DNA of 64,000 nt. It comes from Parachryseolinea silvisoli (GTDB lineage: Bacteria; Bacteroidota; Bacteroidia; Cytophagales; Cyclobacteriaceae). Location: the NCBI RefSeq assembly GCF_021190955.1, contig NZ_JAIOAO010000004.1, positions 555,429 to 619,428 of the forward strand, written 5' to 3'. Below are positions 16,689 to 24,627 of the stretch, piece after piece. A model generated the notes under the pieces. That model saw only the letters and a list, made by a program, of their open reading frames with translations, searched no databases and was not told where the DNA came from. Position 1 is the stretch's first letter. Every line of letters starts with the position of its first letter. Position numbers and translations under genes: made by a program.

Positions 16689-17837
16689 ATGGAGTTTTTG
16701 CAGCAGACATTCAGTGTCCGGTTTGATTACAAAGTATTTTTCACCACACATCTTTTCAGCACTGAAAACCCGGGCTTCCGGGAGTTTCTGACCGTCGAAA
16801 AACGATCCGAGATACCACCCAAGGTGCTCTTTGTGCTCGACGACCAGGTAGTGTCTCATCACCCACGCCTGCTCGACGACATCAAGGCCTATTTCAAGAC
16901 TGTAGCCGGCGTGCAGTTGGTGGAGGATGTCGTCATCATACCCGGTGGTGAAGCGGCCAAGAACGACGAGAAATTGTTCTACAAGATCGTCGACGCCGTA
17001 AACGATTATAAGATCGACCGGCATTCGTACCTCGTCGCCATCGGCGGAGGCTCTATCCTGGACCTTGCCGGCTACGCTGCCGCGGTATCGCACCGGGGCA
17101 TACGCCACATCCGCATACCTACCACGGTATTGTCGCAAAACGACTCGGGCGTGGGCGTGAAAAACGGCATCAACTTCTATACGAAGAAAAATTTCCTCGG
17201 CACGTTTGCACCACCCGTAGCCGTGTTCAACGATTTTCATTTTCTGACCACGCTTCAGGAGGTAGACTGGCGTTCCGGCATTTCCGAAGCTATTAAAGTG
17301 GCGCTCATCAAGGATGCCACTTTCTTTCAATGGCTGGTCGACAATGCCGTGAAGCTGGCTCAACGCGATATGCCCGCCATGCAATACCTGGTGAAGCATT
17401 GCGCCGACCTGCACATGCAGCACATTCGCAGTAGCGACCCCTTTGAACAGGGATCGTCACGACCGCTCGACTTCGGTCACTGGAGTGCCCACAAGCTTGA
17501 GCAACTGGCGAAGTTTAACATACGCCACGGCGAGGCCGTCGCCATCGGCATCGCCCTCGATACCGTCTACTCGCACCTGAGCGGACGGCTCACCCGCGAG
17601 GCGATGGACCAGATCCTGCAGGTGATTGAAACCCTGGGGCTGCCCATTACGCACCCGCTACTGGAAGTGACCGGCGCCGGCAGTCCGCTGCTCAAAGGCC
17701 TTGAAGAATTTCGTGAGCACCTCGGCGGCAAACTCACCATCACCCTGCTGAAAGGCATCGGCCACGGCGAAGAAGTACACGAAATGGACGGTGCGCTGAT
17801 ACAACAAGCCAGCGAATGGCTGAAAAACAAAAAGTAA
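16689..17837 (+). CDS. eboD: EboD, 3-dehydroquinate-synthase-like sugar phosphate cyclase
   Basis: A 382-residue member of the dehydroquinate synthase superfamily. The NAD-binding AIGGGSILDLAGYAAAV is present. Active-site blocks appear intact by eye against AroB: GVKNGIN and TKKNFLG for the substrate lysines and Asn, SGISEAIKVAL for the first zinc ligand Glu, FGHWSAHKLEQ and RHGEAVAIGI for the His ligands. The enzyme therefore looks competent. Differences around the NAD loop and SQNDSGVGV from AroB make a different cyclisation substrate likely. The start has a strong Shine-Dalgarno (GGGAGGAG), unusual for this window. Confidence 0.88.
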   Translation: MEFLQQTFSVRFDYKVFFTTHLFSTENPGFREFLTVEKRSEIPPKVLFVLDDQVVSHHPRLLDDIKAYFKTVAGVQLVEDVVIIPGGEAAKNDEKLFYKIVDAVNDYKIDRHSYLVAIGGGSILDLAGYAAAVSHRGIRHIRIPTTVLSQNDSGVGVKNGINFYTKKNFLGTFAPPVAVFNDFHFLTTLQEVDWRSGISEAIKVALIKDATFFQWLVDNAVKLAQRDMPAMQYLVKHCADLHMQHIRSSDPFEQGSSRPLDFGHWSAHKLEQLAKFNIRHGEAVAIGIALDTVYSHLSGRLTREAMDQILQVIETLGLPITHPLLEVTGAGSPLLKGLEEFREHLGGKLTITLLKGIGHGEEVHEMDGALIQQASEWLKNKK

Positions 17838-17842
17838 CGACC

Positions 17843-19045
17843 ATGCAGACAGCGCAGGGACATCTGACCTACTGTACCAACATACACGCCGGCGAAAGCT
17901 GGGAAGATCACTTTGCCGCGCTCCGGCAGAATATACCCGGTATCAAAAAACGGATCAGCGCCAACGCTCCCTTCGGCATCGGCCTGCGCCTGTCACATCA
18001 GGCCAGCCTTACGCTGCAGGCGCCCGAGGCCTTGCGTACGTTTCAGGATTGGCTGCGACAGGAAGATTGCTACGTGTTTACCATGAATGGCTTTCCCTAC
18101 GGAGGCTTTCACCACACCAAAGTAAAAGACCAGGTGCATGCGCCCGATTGGACCACCCCCGAACGCCTGGCCTATACGATACGCCTGTTTGATATTCTAA
18201 AAGTACTTGTACCCGCGGGTATGGAAGGTGGTATATCTACTTCACCGCTGTCTTATAAATACTGGCACGCGGTCACGCAATATCCCGAAGTCTTTAAAAA
18301 AACTACCGGGCAGATCCTGGAGGTTGTTCGTCACCTGGTCGGTATCCGCCGCGATACCGGCAAGCTGTTGCACCTGGATATCGAGCCTGAGCCCGACGGA
18401 CTGCTGGAAAGCGGCCCGGAGTTTTTTGAATGGTACGAGCAGTACCTGCTGCCAATGGGCAAGACATATTTGCAAGAACACGCAGGCCTGGACGCCAGCG
18501 CGGCAGAAGCCGCCATACGAGACCATGTACAACTGTGCTATGACGTGTGCCATTTTGCGGTAGGATATGAAGACCATGCCACTGTCGTACGACAGTTGGA
18601 GGAGAAGAAAATAAAAACGGGCAAGATCCAGATCAGCGCCGCGCTGAAAGCCGACATGCCGGCCGGCAAAGACAAACGCGCTGCCGTGGTTCAGGCATTT
18701 CGCCAGTTTAACGAATCGACGTACCTGCACCAGGTCGTGGCCCGCCAGGAGGATGGCACGCTCAAGCGCTATCCCGACTTGCCCGGAGCGCTCGCCGATG
18801 CCGGCCATGCCAGTACACGCGCATGGCGCTCGCACTTTCACGTACCCTTGTTTATTCAGGACTATGGACTGCTGCGCTCCACGCAGGAAGACATCCAGGA
18901 GGTGCTGAAGATCCAGGGAGCTACACCGTTCACCAGCCACCTGGAAGTTGAAACCTATACCTGGGAAGTATTACCAGAGGCCCTCAAAGCCCCGTTGTCC
19001 GAATCCATCATACGCGAAATGGAGTGGGTGATTAATAATTTATAG
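17843..19045 (+). CDS. eboE: EboE, TIM-barrel metabolite traffic protein
   Basis: A 400-residue protein of the sugar phosphate isomerase/epimerase (xylose isomerase-like TIM barrel) type. Recognised blocks are GHLTYCTNIHAGESWEDHF at the N terminus, the metal-site strand HLDIEPEPDG, LCYDVCHFAVGYEDH, and KIQISAALKAD. The acidic and His residues in these strands fit a divalent metal site. The frame stays open upstream into eboD (from 17816), but the ATG at 17843, 5 bp after the eboD stop, matches the conserved start. The name 'metabolite traffic protein' is historical; the reaction is unknown. Confidence 0.85.
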   Translation: MQTAQGHLTYCTNIHAGESWEDHFAALRQNIPGIKKRISANAPFGIGLRLSHQASLTLQAPEALRTFQDWLRQEDCYVFTMNGFPYGGFHHTKVKDQVHAPDWTTPERLAYTIRLFDILKVLVPAGMEGGISTSPLSYKYWHAVTQYPEVFKKTTGQILEVVRHLVGIRRDTGKLLHLDIEPEPDGLLESGPEFFEWYEQYLLPMGKTYLQEHAGLDASAAEAAIRDHVQLCYDVCHFAVGYEDHATVVRQLEEKKIKTGKIQISAALKADMPAGKDKRAAVVQAFRQFNESTYLHQVVARQEDGTLKRYPDLPGALADAGHASTRAWRSHFHVPLFIQDYGLLRSTQEDIQEVLKIQGATPFTSHLEVETYTWEVLPEALKAPLSESIIREMEWVINNL

Positions 19046-19047
19046 AC

Positions 19048-20403
19048 ATGCAGAAAACCGTAGTGATCGATATCGTGGGATTGTCTACCGGCTTGATCGG
19101 CGACCACACCCCGTTCCTTAAAAAATATATACAAGACAAGTTCGTACAGACGATTGCGCCGATGTTGCCCGCGGTGACCACGGCGGTGCAGTCCACCTAC
19201 GTGACCGGCAAATGGCCCAGCGAGCATGGCATTGTAGGTAATGGCTGGTATGACCACACCGACTCGGAGATCAAATTTTGGAAGCAGTCCAACAAGCTGG
19301 TGCAGGCCGAGAAGATTTGGGACAAGGCCAAACGCCTTGATCCTACCTTCACCGTTTCCAAAATGTTTTGGTGGTATAATATGTATTCCACCGCCGATTA
19401 CTCTGTAACACCACGGCCCAACTACCTGGCCGACGGCCGCAAGATGCCCGACTGCTATTCCGAACCGGCCACGCTGCGCGATGAATTGCAAAAAGAGCTC
19501 GGCACTTTCCCGCTGTTTCAATTCTGGGGGCCCGGCGCCAACATCAAGTCCACCCAATGGATCGCCGATGCCTCGGTAATCACCGATAAAAAATATAACC
19601 CTACACTCACGCTGATCTACCTGCCCCACCTCGACTATTGTTTGCAGAAGTTTGGGCAGGACTTCCATCTTATCGCGAAAGAGTTGGGCGAGATAGACCG
19701 TGTGGTAGAACAACTGGTAACACATTATACCCAAGCCGGTGCGCGCATCATGCTGCTGTCCGAGTACGGTATTACCAATGTCGATCGCCCTATTTACGTC
19801 AACCGGGTGCTGCGTGAAAACAACTGGCTGGGCATCCGCGTCGAGCGTGGCCTGGAGCTGCTCGATGCCGGAGCATCCAAAGCCTTTGCCGTGGCCGATC
19901 ACCAGATCGCGCATATTTATATCAAAGACCCCGCATGTGTCAGCAAGGTAAAAAGCGTGGTGGAAAAAATACCCGGCGTAGAGCTGGTGCTGGACAAGCA
20001 GGAACAAAAGGCCCACCACATCGATCACGAACGCTCCGGCGACCTGGTACTCATGGCGGACGCCCGCAGCTGGTTCTGCTACTATTACTGGATGGACGAC
20101 AACAAAGCACCGGATTTCGCACGGTCTGTCGATATCTTCAAGAAACCCGGCTATGACCCCGTCGAGATGTTCATGTCGTCCAAGCTGCGCGCCGCCTACA
20201 AGCTACTGCGTAAGAAGGCGGCACTGCGCTATGTCATGGACGTCATTCCCCTGGATGCCACGCTCATCAAAGGTTCACACGGCCGTATAAATACGCCCGT
20301 TTCGGCACACCCGGTGCTGATCACCGACAAGGCGCTGGCAAAGAAAGAGCTGACGCCAGTAGAAGTATACGACGTGATTGGTGACTATCTTGGTATGTTT
20401 TGA
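19048..20403 (+). CDS. eboF: EboF, alkaline-phosphatase-superfamily (NPP-like) protein
   Basis: A 451-residue protein aligned by eye to nucleotide pyrophosphatase/phosphodiesterases. D8 in VVIDIVGLS and T44 in PAVTTAVQS (nucleophile position) are kept, as are D196 and H411 in KGSHGRI. However, the second zinc-site His is Q200 (LDYCLQKFG), the SDHG motif reads SEYG (E239, Y240), and the conserved Asn after the nucleophile is V47. This suggests altered or lost phosphodiesterase activity. No signal peptide is visible. It starts 2 bp after eboE and shares 4 bp with rlmF. Confidence 0.85.
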   Translation: MQKTVVIDIVGLSTGLIGDHTPFLKKYIQDKFVQTIAPMLPAVTTAVQSTYVTGKWPSEHGIVGNGWYDHTDSEIKFWKQSNKLVQAEKIWDKAKRLDPTFTVSKMFWWYNMYSTADYSVTPRPNYLADGRKMPDCYSEPATLRDELQKELGTFPLFQFWGPGANIKSTQWIADASVITDKKYNPTLTLIYLPHLDYCLQKFGQDFHLIAKELGEIDRVVEQLVTHYTQAGARIMLLSEYGITNVDRPIYVNRVLRENNWLGIRVERGLELLDAGASKAFAVADHQIAHIYIKDPACVSKVKSVVEKIPGVELVLDKQEQKAHHIDHERSGDLVLMADARSWFCYYYWMDDNKAPDFARSVDIFKKPGYDPVEMFMSSKLRAAYKLLRKKAALRYVMDVIPLDATLIKGSHGRINTPVSAHPVLITDKALAKKELTPVEVYDVIGDYLGMF

Positions 20404-21371
20404 AAAGTCAACAAAAGAAAGAACGTCCAAACGAAAAGCCTGGTTTACATCCCCGGAACAGGCATCGTCAGCGTTATAATTTCGACGAGCTCATTCGCAC
20501 CTTTCCTGCATTGCGTCCATTCGTCCGGTTGAATGAGTATCAGGATGAATCGATTGACTTTTCAAATCCCGCTGCGGTGATGATGCTGAATAAAGCGTTG
20601 TTGAAACATTATTATGGTATTGATCACTGGGATCTTCCATCAGGTTATTTGTGTCCCCCCGTTCCGGGAAGAGCGGATTACATTCATCACATAGTCGATT
20701 TAGTAGGGAGCTGTAACAGCGGAACAGTTCCTGTGGGGCCCAAAGTAAAATGCCTTGACGTTGGTGTTGGGGCAAATTGTATTTATCCAATTATTGGAAA
20801 TAAAGAATACGGATGGTCCTTTGTTGGATCCGATATTGACCCGGCGGCTATTCAATCAGCACATAAAATAGTGGAGGATAATTTCCAGTTGAAAGGAGCG
20901 CTGGAACTTCGCTTACAGCCGCATGCGAATGATATTTTCCGGGGCATTATTCAAAAGGATGAACACTTTGATTTAACAATTTGTAATCCACCATTTCATG
21001 CCTCCTTGCAAGAGGCCCAATCAGGTTCGCTTCGTAAATTGAGCAACCTGAATAATAAACGAATTACCAAGCCGACGTTGAACTTTGGCGGTGTGAACAC
21101 CGAGTTGTGGTGTGAAGGCGGTGAGGAAAAATTCGTGCAAAAAATGATCAGCGAAAGCAAACAATTTTCATCCTCCTGTTTTTGGTTTTCTACCCTGATT
21201 TCTAAATCGTCCAATCTTAAAAGCGTTTACACGGCGCTTAAACAGGCGAAGGCTGTCGACGTAAAAACGATTCCCATGGCTCATGGAAATAAGATAAGCC
21301 GCGTCGTAGCCTGGACATTCCTCACGCCGGAACAGCAACGCCGCTGGGTAAATACGCGATGGACGGTATAA
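20400..21371 (+). CDS. rlmF: 23S rRNA (adenine(1618)-N(6))-methyltransferase RlmF
   Basis: A 323-residue SAM-dependent methyltransferase. The match to RlmF is strong throughout: KPGLHPRNRHRQRY at the N terminus, YLCPPVPGRADYIHH, the SAM motif LDVGVGANCIYPIIG, and the catalytic NPPF motif in LTICNPPFHAS. It methylates A1618 of 23S rRNA in the cytoplasm. Translation starts at TTG 20400, which overlaps the eboF stop as TTGA. The overlap may couple its translation to the ebo operon, an odd partner for a housekeeping rRNA modification gene. Confidence 0.93.
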   Translation: MKSQQKKERPNEKPGLHPRNRHRQRYNFDELIRTFPALRPFVRLNEYQDESIDFSNPAAVMMLNKALLKHYYGIDHWDLPSGYLCPPVPGRADYIHHIVDLVGSCNSGTVPVGPKVKCLDVGVGANCIYPIIGNKEYGWSFVGSDIDPAAIQSAHKIVEDNFQLKGALELRLQPHANDIFRGIIQKDEHFDLTICNPPFHASLQEAQSGSLRKLSNLNNKRITKPTLNFGGVNTELWCEGGEEKFVQKMISESKQFSSSCFWFSTLISKSSNLKSVYTALKQAKAVDVKTIPMAHGNKISRVVAWTFLTPEQQRRWVNTRWTV

Positions 21372-21444
21372 GCGCGGTCGCAGACTAAGCATCCGATTTC
21401 CACGGTTTATACAAGAACGTTTAAATCGTCTTAATTCCAGTCAA

Positions 21445-21512
21445 CCCTGAAAGGGGTGTAATACATCAGCCCAGGCTGAAGGCCTGGGCCTGTGTGTCGC
21501 GCCCTTTCAGGG
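21445..21512. repeat. Nested inverted-repeat (REP-like) element
   Basis: The outer arms CCCTGAAAGGG (21445-21455) and CCCTTTCAGGG (21502-21512) are exact reverse complements. Inside them GCCCAGGC (21469-21476) pairs with GCCTGGGC (21482-21489) around TGAAG. The layout resembles a dispersed intergenic repeat I recall from Bacteroidota and Planctomycetes, whose conceptual translation gives an ALKG...AQGNALG pattern. It lies between convergent rlmF and GH43 and may also act as a bidirectional terminator. Confidence 0.7.
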
Positions 21513-21637
21513 CTATATAGTTGGTTACACTACATCTACGTGGTGAGTATCAGGTCGTCTCGGCCCGGATTCGTGCCTGGCACTTTTTGTATACCCACGA
21601 CAACAGCCATCTCAAGCGGCTGCCGAAGCATAGCTAT

Positions 21638-24187
21638 TTATTTCACCAGGTACCGCTCCGTCCGTGTACGACTGGAATCATTCACCCGTATCAAATACAA
21701 TCCGGGCGGCACGGCCGGAAGCGTTACGGAGATTTTTGCATTGGTAACGCGGTACTCGTCGCTCATTACCCGTCTGCCTTGAGCGTCCAGGAAGGACAAC
21801 GAAACCTTCGGTGCTGTTGGATTCACCAGGATGGTGACATCGTTTGGCGCTCCGCTTTTTCCGGGAACAGGATACATGACGATAGTACCTTCCTCCGATG
21901 ACCCTGTCTCCGCTCCAGCTACCCGTGCCACCGGCGAGCCGGCATATAGCTGTGACGTGGGCACCACCTCTCTGACCTGCAGCACGCTAGACCATTCCAG
22001 CTTGGCTTTCGCTCCATAAGCATTCTCATAATACTCCATCCGGATGTCGTACTGTTGTCCGGCATTCAGCAAGATGGTTCCGTATACGGTAGCGCCTCCA
22101 TCGTCCTTCCATTTATTCACGAGAAGTTGATTGTTTACCCAAAGCCGGCAGCCGTCGTCACTGGTGACGAAGAAAGTATAATCGCCTGAATAACGCGGTT
22201 GAACCTGCCCCGTCCACCGCGCGGAGAACTGATCCGCATTTACACCCGTAGCCGGAGACCCCGACGCCCAATCGAAATTCACCACGGCATCCGTTCGCGT
22301 GAGCACCGGCGTTTCGAAGTTCATTCCATTAAAATAATTTCCCGTCAATCCGGTACCATTGCCATTGACCGGCGCGACGTCCGGCATGAGGTCCATCTTC
22401 CACCGTTGCGCATCGTTGTTGGGACCGTCGTTCCACTGGCCCACATTGGTGCCGGGTTCGGAACTGTTGTTCGATACATCCAGGCATTGGGTGGTGCCTT
22501 TATGCGTCAGCTTGGCATAGATGCCGATCAAATCGATCTTCCACCGCTGTGCGTCATTGCTCAGGTCGGTGTACTGCTGCACATTGGCGCCGGCAGTGCT
22601 GCTGTTGCTGGCTACATCCAGGACCATCGGCGTGCCTTTATGGCGCAATTTGTAGTGGCCGTCGGATTCGAGCGTAACGTACCAGCGCTGGGCATCGTTG
22701 GTGTTGTCTGTCCATTGCTGCACATTGGCGCCGGCGGCGCCGCTATTGCCCGCAACATCCAGGCATTGATTGGTACCCTTGTGCGTGAGCCGGTATAAAC
22801 CACCCGACACGATCGGCATTTCAATCAGGTCCAGCCGCCAGCGCTGTGCATCGCTGCTGTTATCCGTGTGCTGTTGTACATTGGTATTCGGCTGGTTGCT
22901 GTTATTGACCACGTCGAGGCACTGGTTGGTGCCCTTGTGCGTGAGCTTATAATAACCGTCCGACATGGCCTCCAGTTTCCAACGCTGCGCGTCGTTGCCC
23001 AGGTCGGTATGTTGTTGTACGTTGGCATTGGGTTGGTTGCTGTTGTTGACAACATCCAGTACCATGGTTGTACCCTTGTGGCGCAATTTGTAATATCCGT
23101 CGGACTCCAGCGTAATCACCCACCGCTGCGCGTCATTGTTGCTGTCTGTGTACTGCTGCACGTTGGCGCCAGGCTGATTGCTGTTGTTGACCACATCCAG
23201 ACACTGATTAGTGCCTTTGTGCGTCAGTTTATAAACACCGCCCGACACGAGCGACCATGCTGGACAGGTGTTGTCGGGTATGCGCGGCACAACACCATAG
23301 TTGGTCATGTTGACGTTGTCAATCAACCCTGCATCGTTAAAATACATCCGGTCGATACACACTTTTCGCTCGCCGCCAAGGCCATTTTCATAGCGATGAT
23401 AAAGGATGTAGTATTCATCGCAGTTACCGATCTTCAGCACCGCATGGTGGCCGGGGCCTTTGTCTTCGCTGTTGGATTGTAGAATGACGCCGCGGTACGT
23501 CCACGGCCCGGTAGGCGAGCTGGAGGTGGAATACTGTACGTTATACGTGTCGTTATACCAGGCGCCGTTGGAGTACATCATGTAATAGATGCCATTTCGT
23601 TTAACCAGATACGGAGCTTCGGTATAGCCCTGCGGTGTAATGTTCGTGGGACCGGTTGCCAGCGAAATCATATCCGGGTTTAATCGTCGTACAACCATCT
23701 GCGCACCCGATGATCCGCCGTAATAGATGTAAGCCTGTCCATCGTCGTCCACGAATACCATGGCATCGATGATATCATTGGTGTAGGGATCGGTGCCAAT
23801 TAAAGGAGATCCTAAATCGGTAAAGGGTCCAATCGGTGTATTTCCCACCGCGACACCAATCTTTACTTCGGCCGTATAGTAGAAGTAATACTTGTTGTTT
23901 CTGAATGCAACACCCGGTGCCCAGCCATTGTTCTCAGCCCACGTGCATTGCGGGCCGATGTCAAAAATCACGCCTTCGTCCTTCCAGTTTGTAAGGTCAG
24001 GAGATGAATACGCGTGGAACTTTTTCGTGTCCACAGAAGTCGTATAGATATAGTACAGGCCATTAAAATAGTGGATTTCCGGATCTGCTCCGTTGATGAG
24101 CGGGTTACCCGTAAATTGAATTTGGGATTGTACGTGCGTCCAAACAAGAAGCATTGCAAGCAGGGCAAAAACTTTTGTGGCTTTCAT
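21638..24187 (-). CDS. Secreted GH43-family glycosidase with ricin repeats, PA14 and T9SS tail
   Basis: An 849-residue modular enzyme. After a signal peptide (ends near residue 21), residues ~25-310 are a five-bladed GH43 domain with the three acidic sites: NGADPEIHYF, DIIDAMVFVDDDG and GYTEAPYLVKR. Six ricin-B-type repeats follow (KGTNQCLDVVNNSNQP to DAQRW), probably two beta-trefoils for carbohydrate binding. A PA14 domain (TGNYFNGMNF to AKLEWSS) comes next, and a C-terminal Por/T9SS sorting tail (GLYLIRVNDSSRTRTERYLV) ends it. GH43 enzymes mostly cleave arabinose, xylose or galactose linkages. It is not next to a SusCD pair, so it probably acts as a free secreted enzyme. Confidence 0.9.
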   Translation of the reverse strand: MKATKVFALLAMLLVWTHVQSQIQFTGNPLINGADPEIHYFNGLYYIYTTSVDTKKFHAYSSPDLTNWKDEGVIFDIGPQCTWAENNGWAPGVAFRNNKYYFYYTAEVKIGVAVGNTPIGPFTDLGSPLIGTDPYTNDIIDAMVFVDDDGQAYIYYGGSSGAQMVVRRLNPDMISLATGPTNITPQGYTEAPYLVKRNGIYYMMYSNGAWYNDTYNVQYSTSSSPTGPWTYRGVILQSNSEDKGPGHHAVLKIGNCDEYYILYHRYENGLGGERKVCIDRMYFNDAGLIDNVNMTNYGVVPRIPDNTCPAWSLVSGGVYKLTHKGTNQCLDVVNNSNQPGANVQQYTDSNNDAQRWVITLESDGYYKLRHKGTTMVLDVVNNSNQPNANVQQHTDLGNDAQRWKLEAMSDGYYKLTHKGTNQCLDVVNNSNQPNTNVQQHTDNSSDAQRWRLDLIEMPIVSGGLYRLTHKGTNQCLDVAGNSGAAGANVQQWTDNTNDAQRWYVTLESDGHYKLRHKGTPMVLDVASNSSTAGANVQQYTDLSNDAQRWKIDLIGIYAKLTHKGTTQCLDVSNNSSEPGTNVGQWNDGPNNDAQRWKMDLMPDVAPVNGNGTGLTGNYFNGMNFETPVLTRTDAVVNFDWASGSPATGVNADQFSARWTGQVQPRYSGDYTFFVTSDDGCRLWVNNQLLVNKWKDDGGATVYGTILLNAGQQYDIRMEYYENAYGAKAKLEWSSVLQVREVVPTSQLYAGSPVARVAGAETGSSEEGTIVMYPVPGKSGAPNDVTILVNPTAPKVSLSFLDAQGRRVMSDEYRVTNAKISVTLPAVPPGLYLIRVNDSSRTRTERYLVK
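22396..23250. repeat. Six imperfect DNA repeats of about 141-150 bp inside the GH43 gene
   Basis: The six ricin-type units begin with close variants of CCACCGCTGTGCGTC at about 22396, 22541, 22682, 22831, 22979 and 23120. Adjacent copies are very similar at DNA level, including the stretch encoding CLDVVNNSNQP. They could expand or contract by recombination. Confidence 0.75.
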
Positions 24188-24627
24188 AGGGTGGTGATTT
24201 AGGGTTCTCCATTACTAGTGCACCATCGGACTCTTTTTTACTCTGATGTGAGTTGATTTTTTTTTAAATCGACGATTCCGGTGAAAACCTGAGAGATTTT
24301 AGACCGCGGAGTTTCTTGGCTCGTGCGCCCACACGTACAGCCTCGGGACTAACCAGCAAGGGTCATTGAACTACCTGGAGAAATCCGGTATTGAGTTGTT
24401 TAAATGCCAGGATATTCAATATATATTCAATAGTTAACGGAATTTTAATCAATAGATGTTCAATGCTTATATAGCTATTAGATATGTTATTATATAGATT
24501 TTCTGTTAAAAAAAAATATTTATTTAGAAGATAGATAGTTGGTATACTTTTAATAGATTCGTGTCAGGCACCGTTAGAAAAGTTGATGTTGTCTGAAAAA
24601 CCCTCGTTATGCTAAAATCAATCGATT
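24188..24627. other. 440-bp intergenic region without a recognised gene
   Basis: This lies between the divergent GH43 and unknown-protein genes. The left half is of average composition; from about 24400 to 24560 it is very AT-rich, with repeated ATTCAATA / TCAATAG words. I found no convincing -7 element, RNA gene or reading frame. Confidence 0.5.

Noticed and set aside
18955..20028. A 357-residue frame on the minus strand
   Set aside because: Antisense to eboF, where the family motifs lie on the plus strand. No start signal or motif supports it.
22199..22798. A 199-residue plus-strand frame
   Set aside because: Antisense to the repeated ricin part of the GH43 gene; the repeats explain its length.
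24188..24627. tRNA or structured RNA in the AT-rich gap
   Set aside because: No cloverleaf arms, no TTCRANY loop and no conserved stem was seen.
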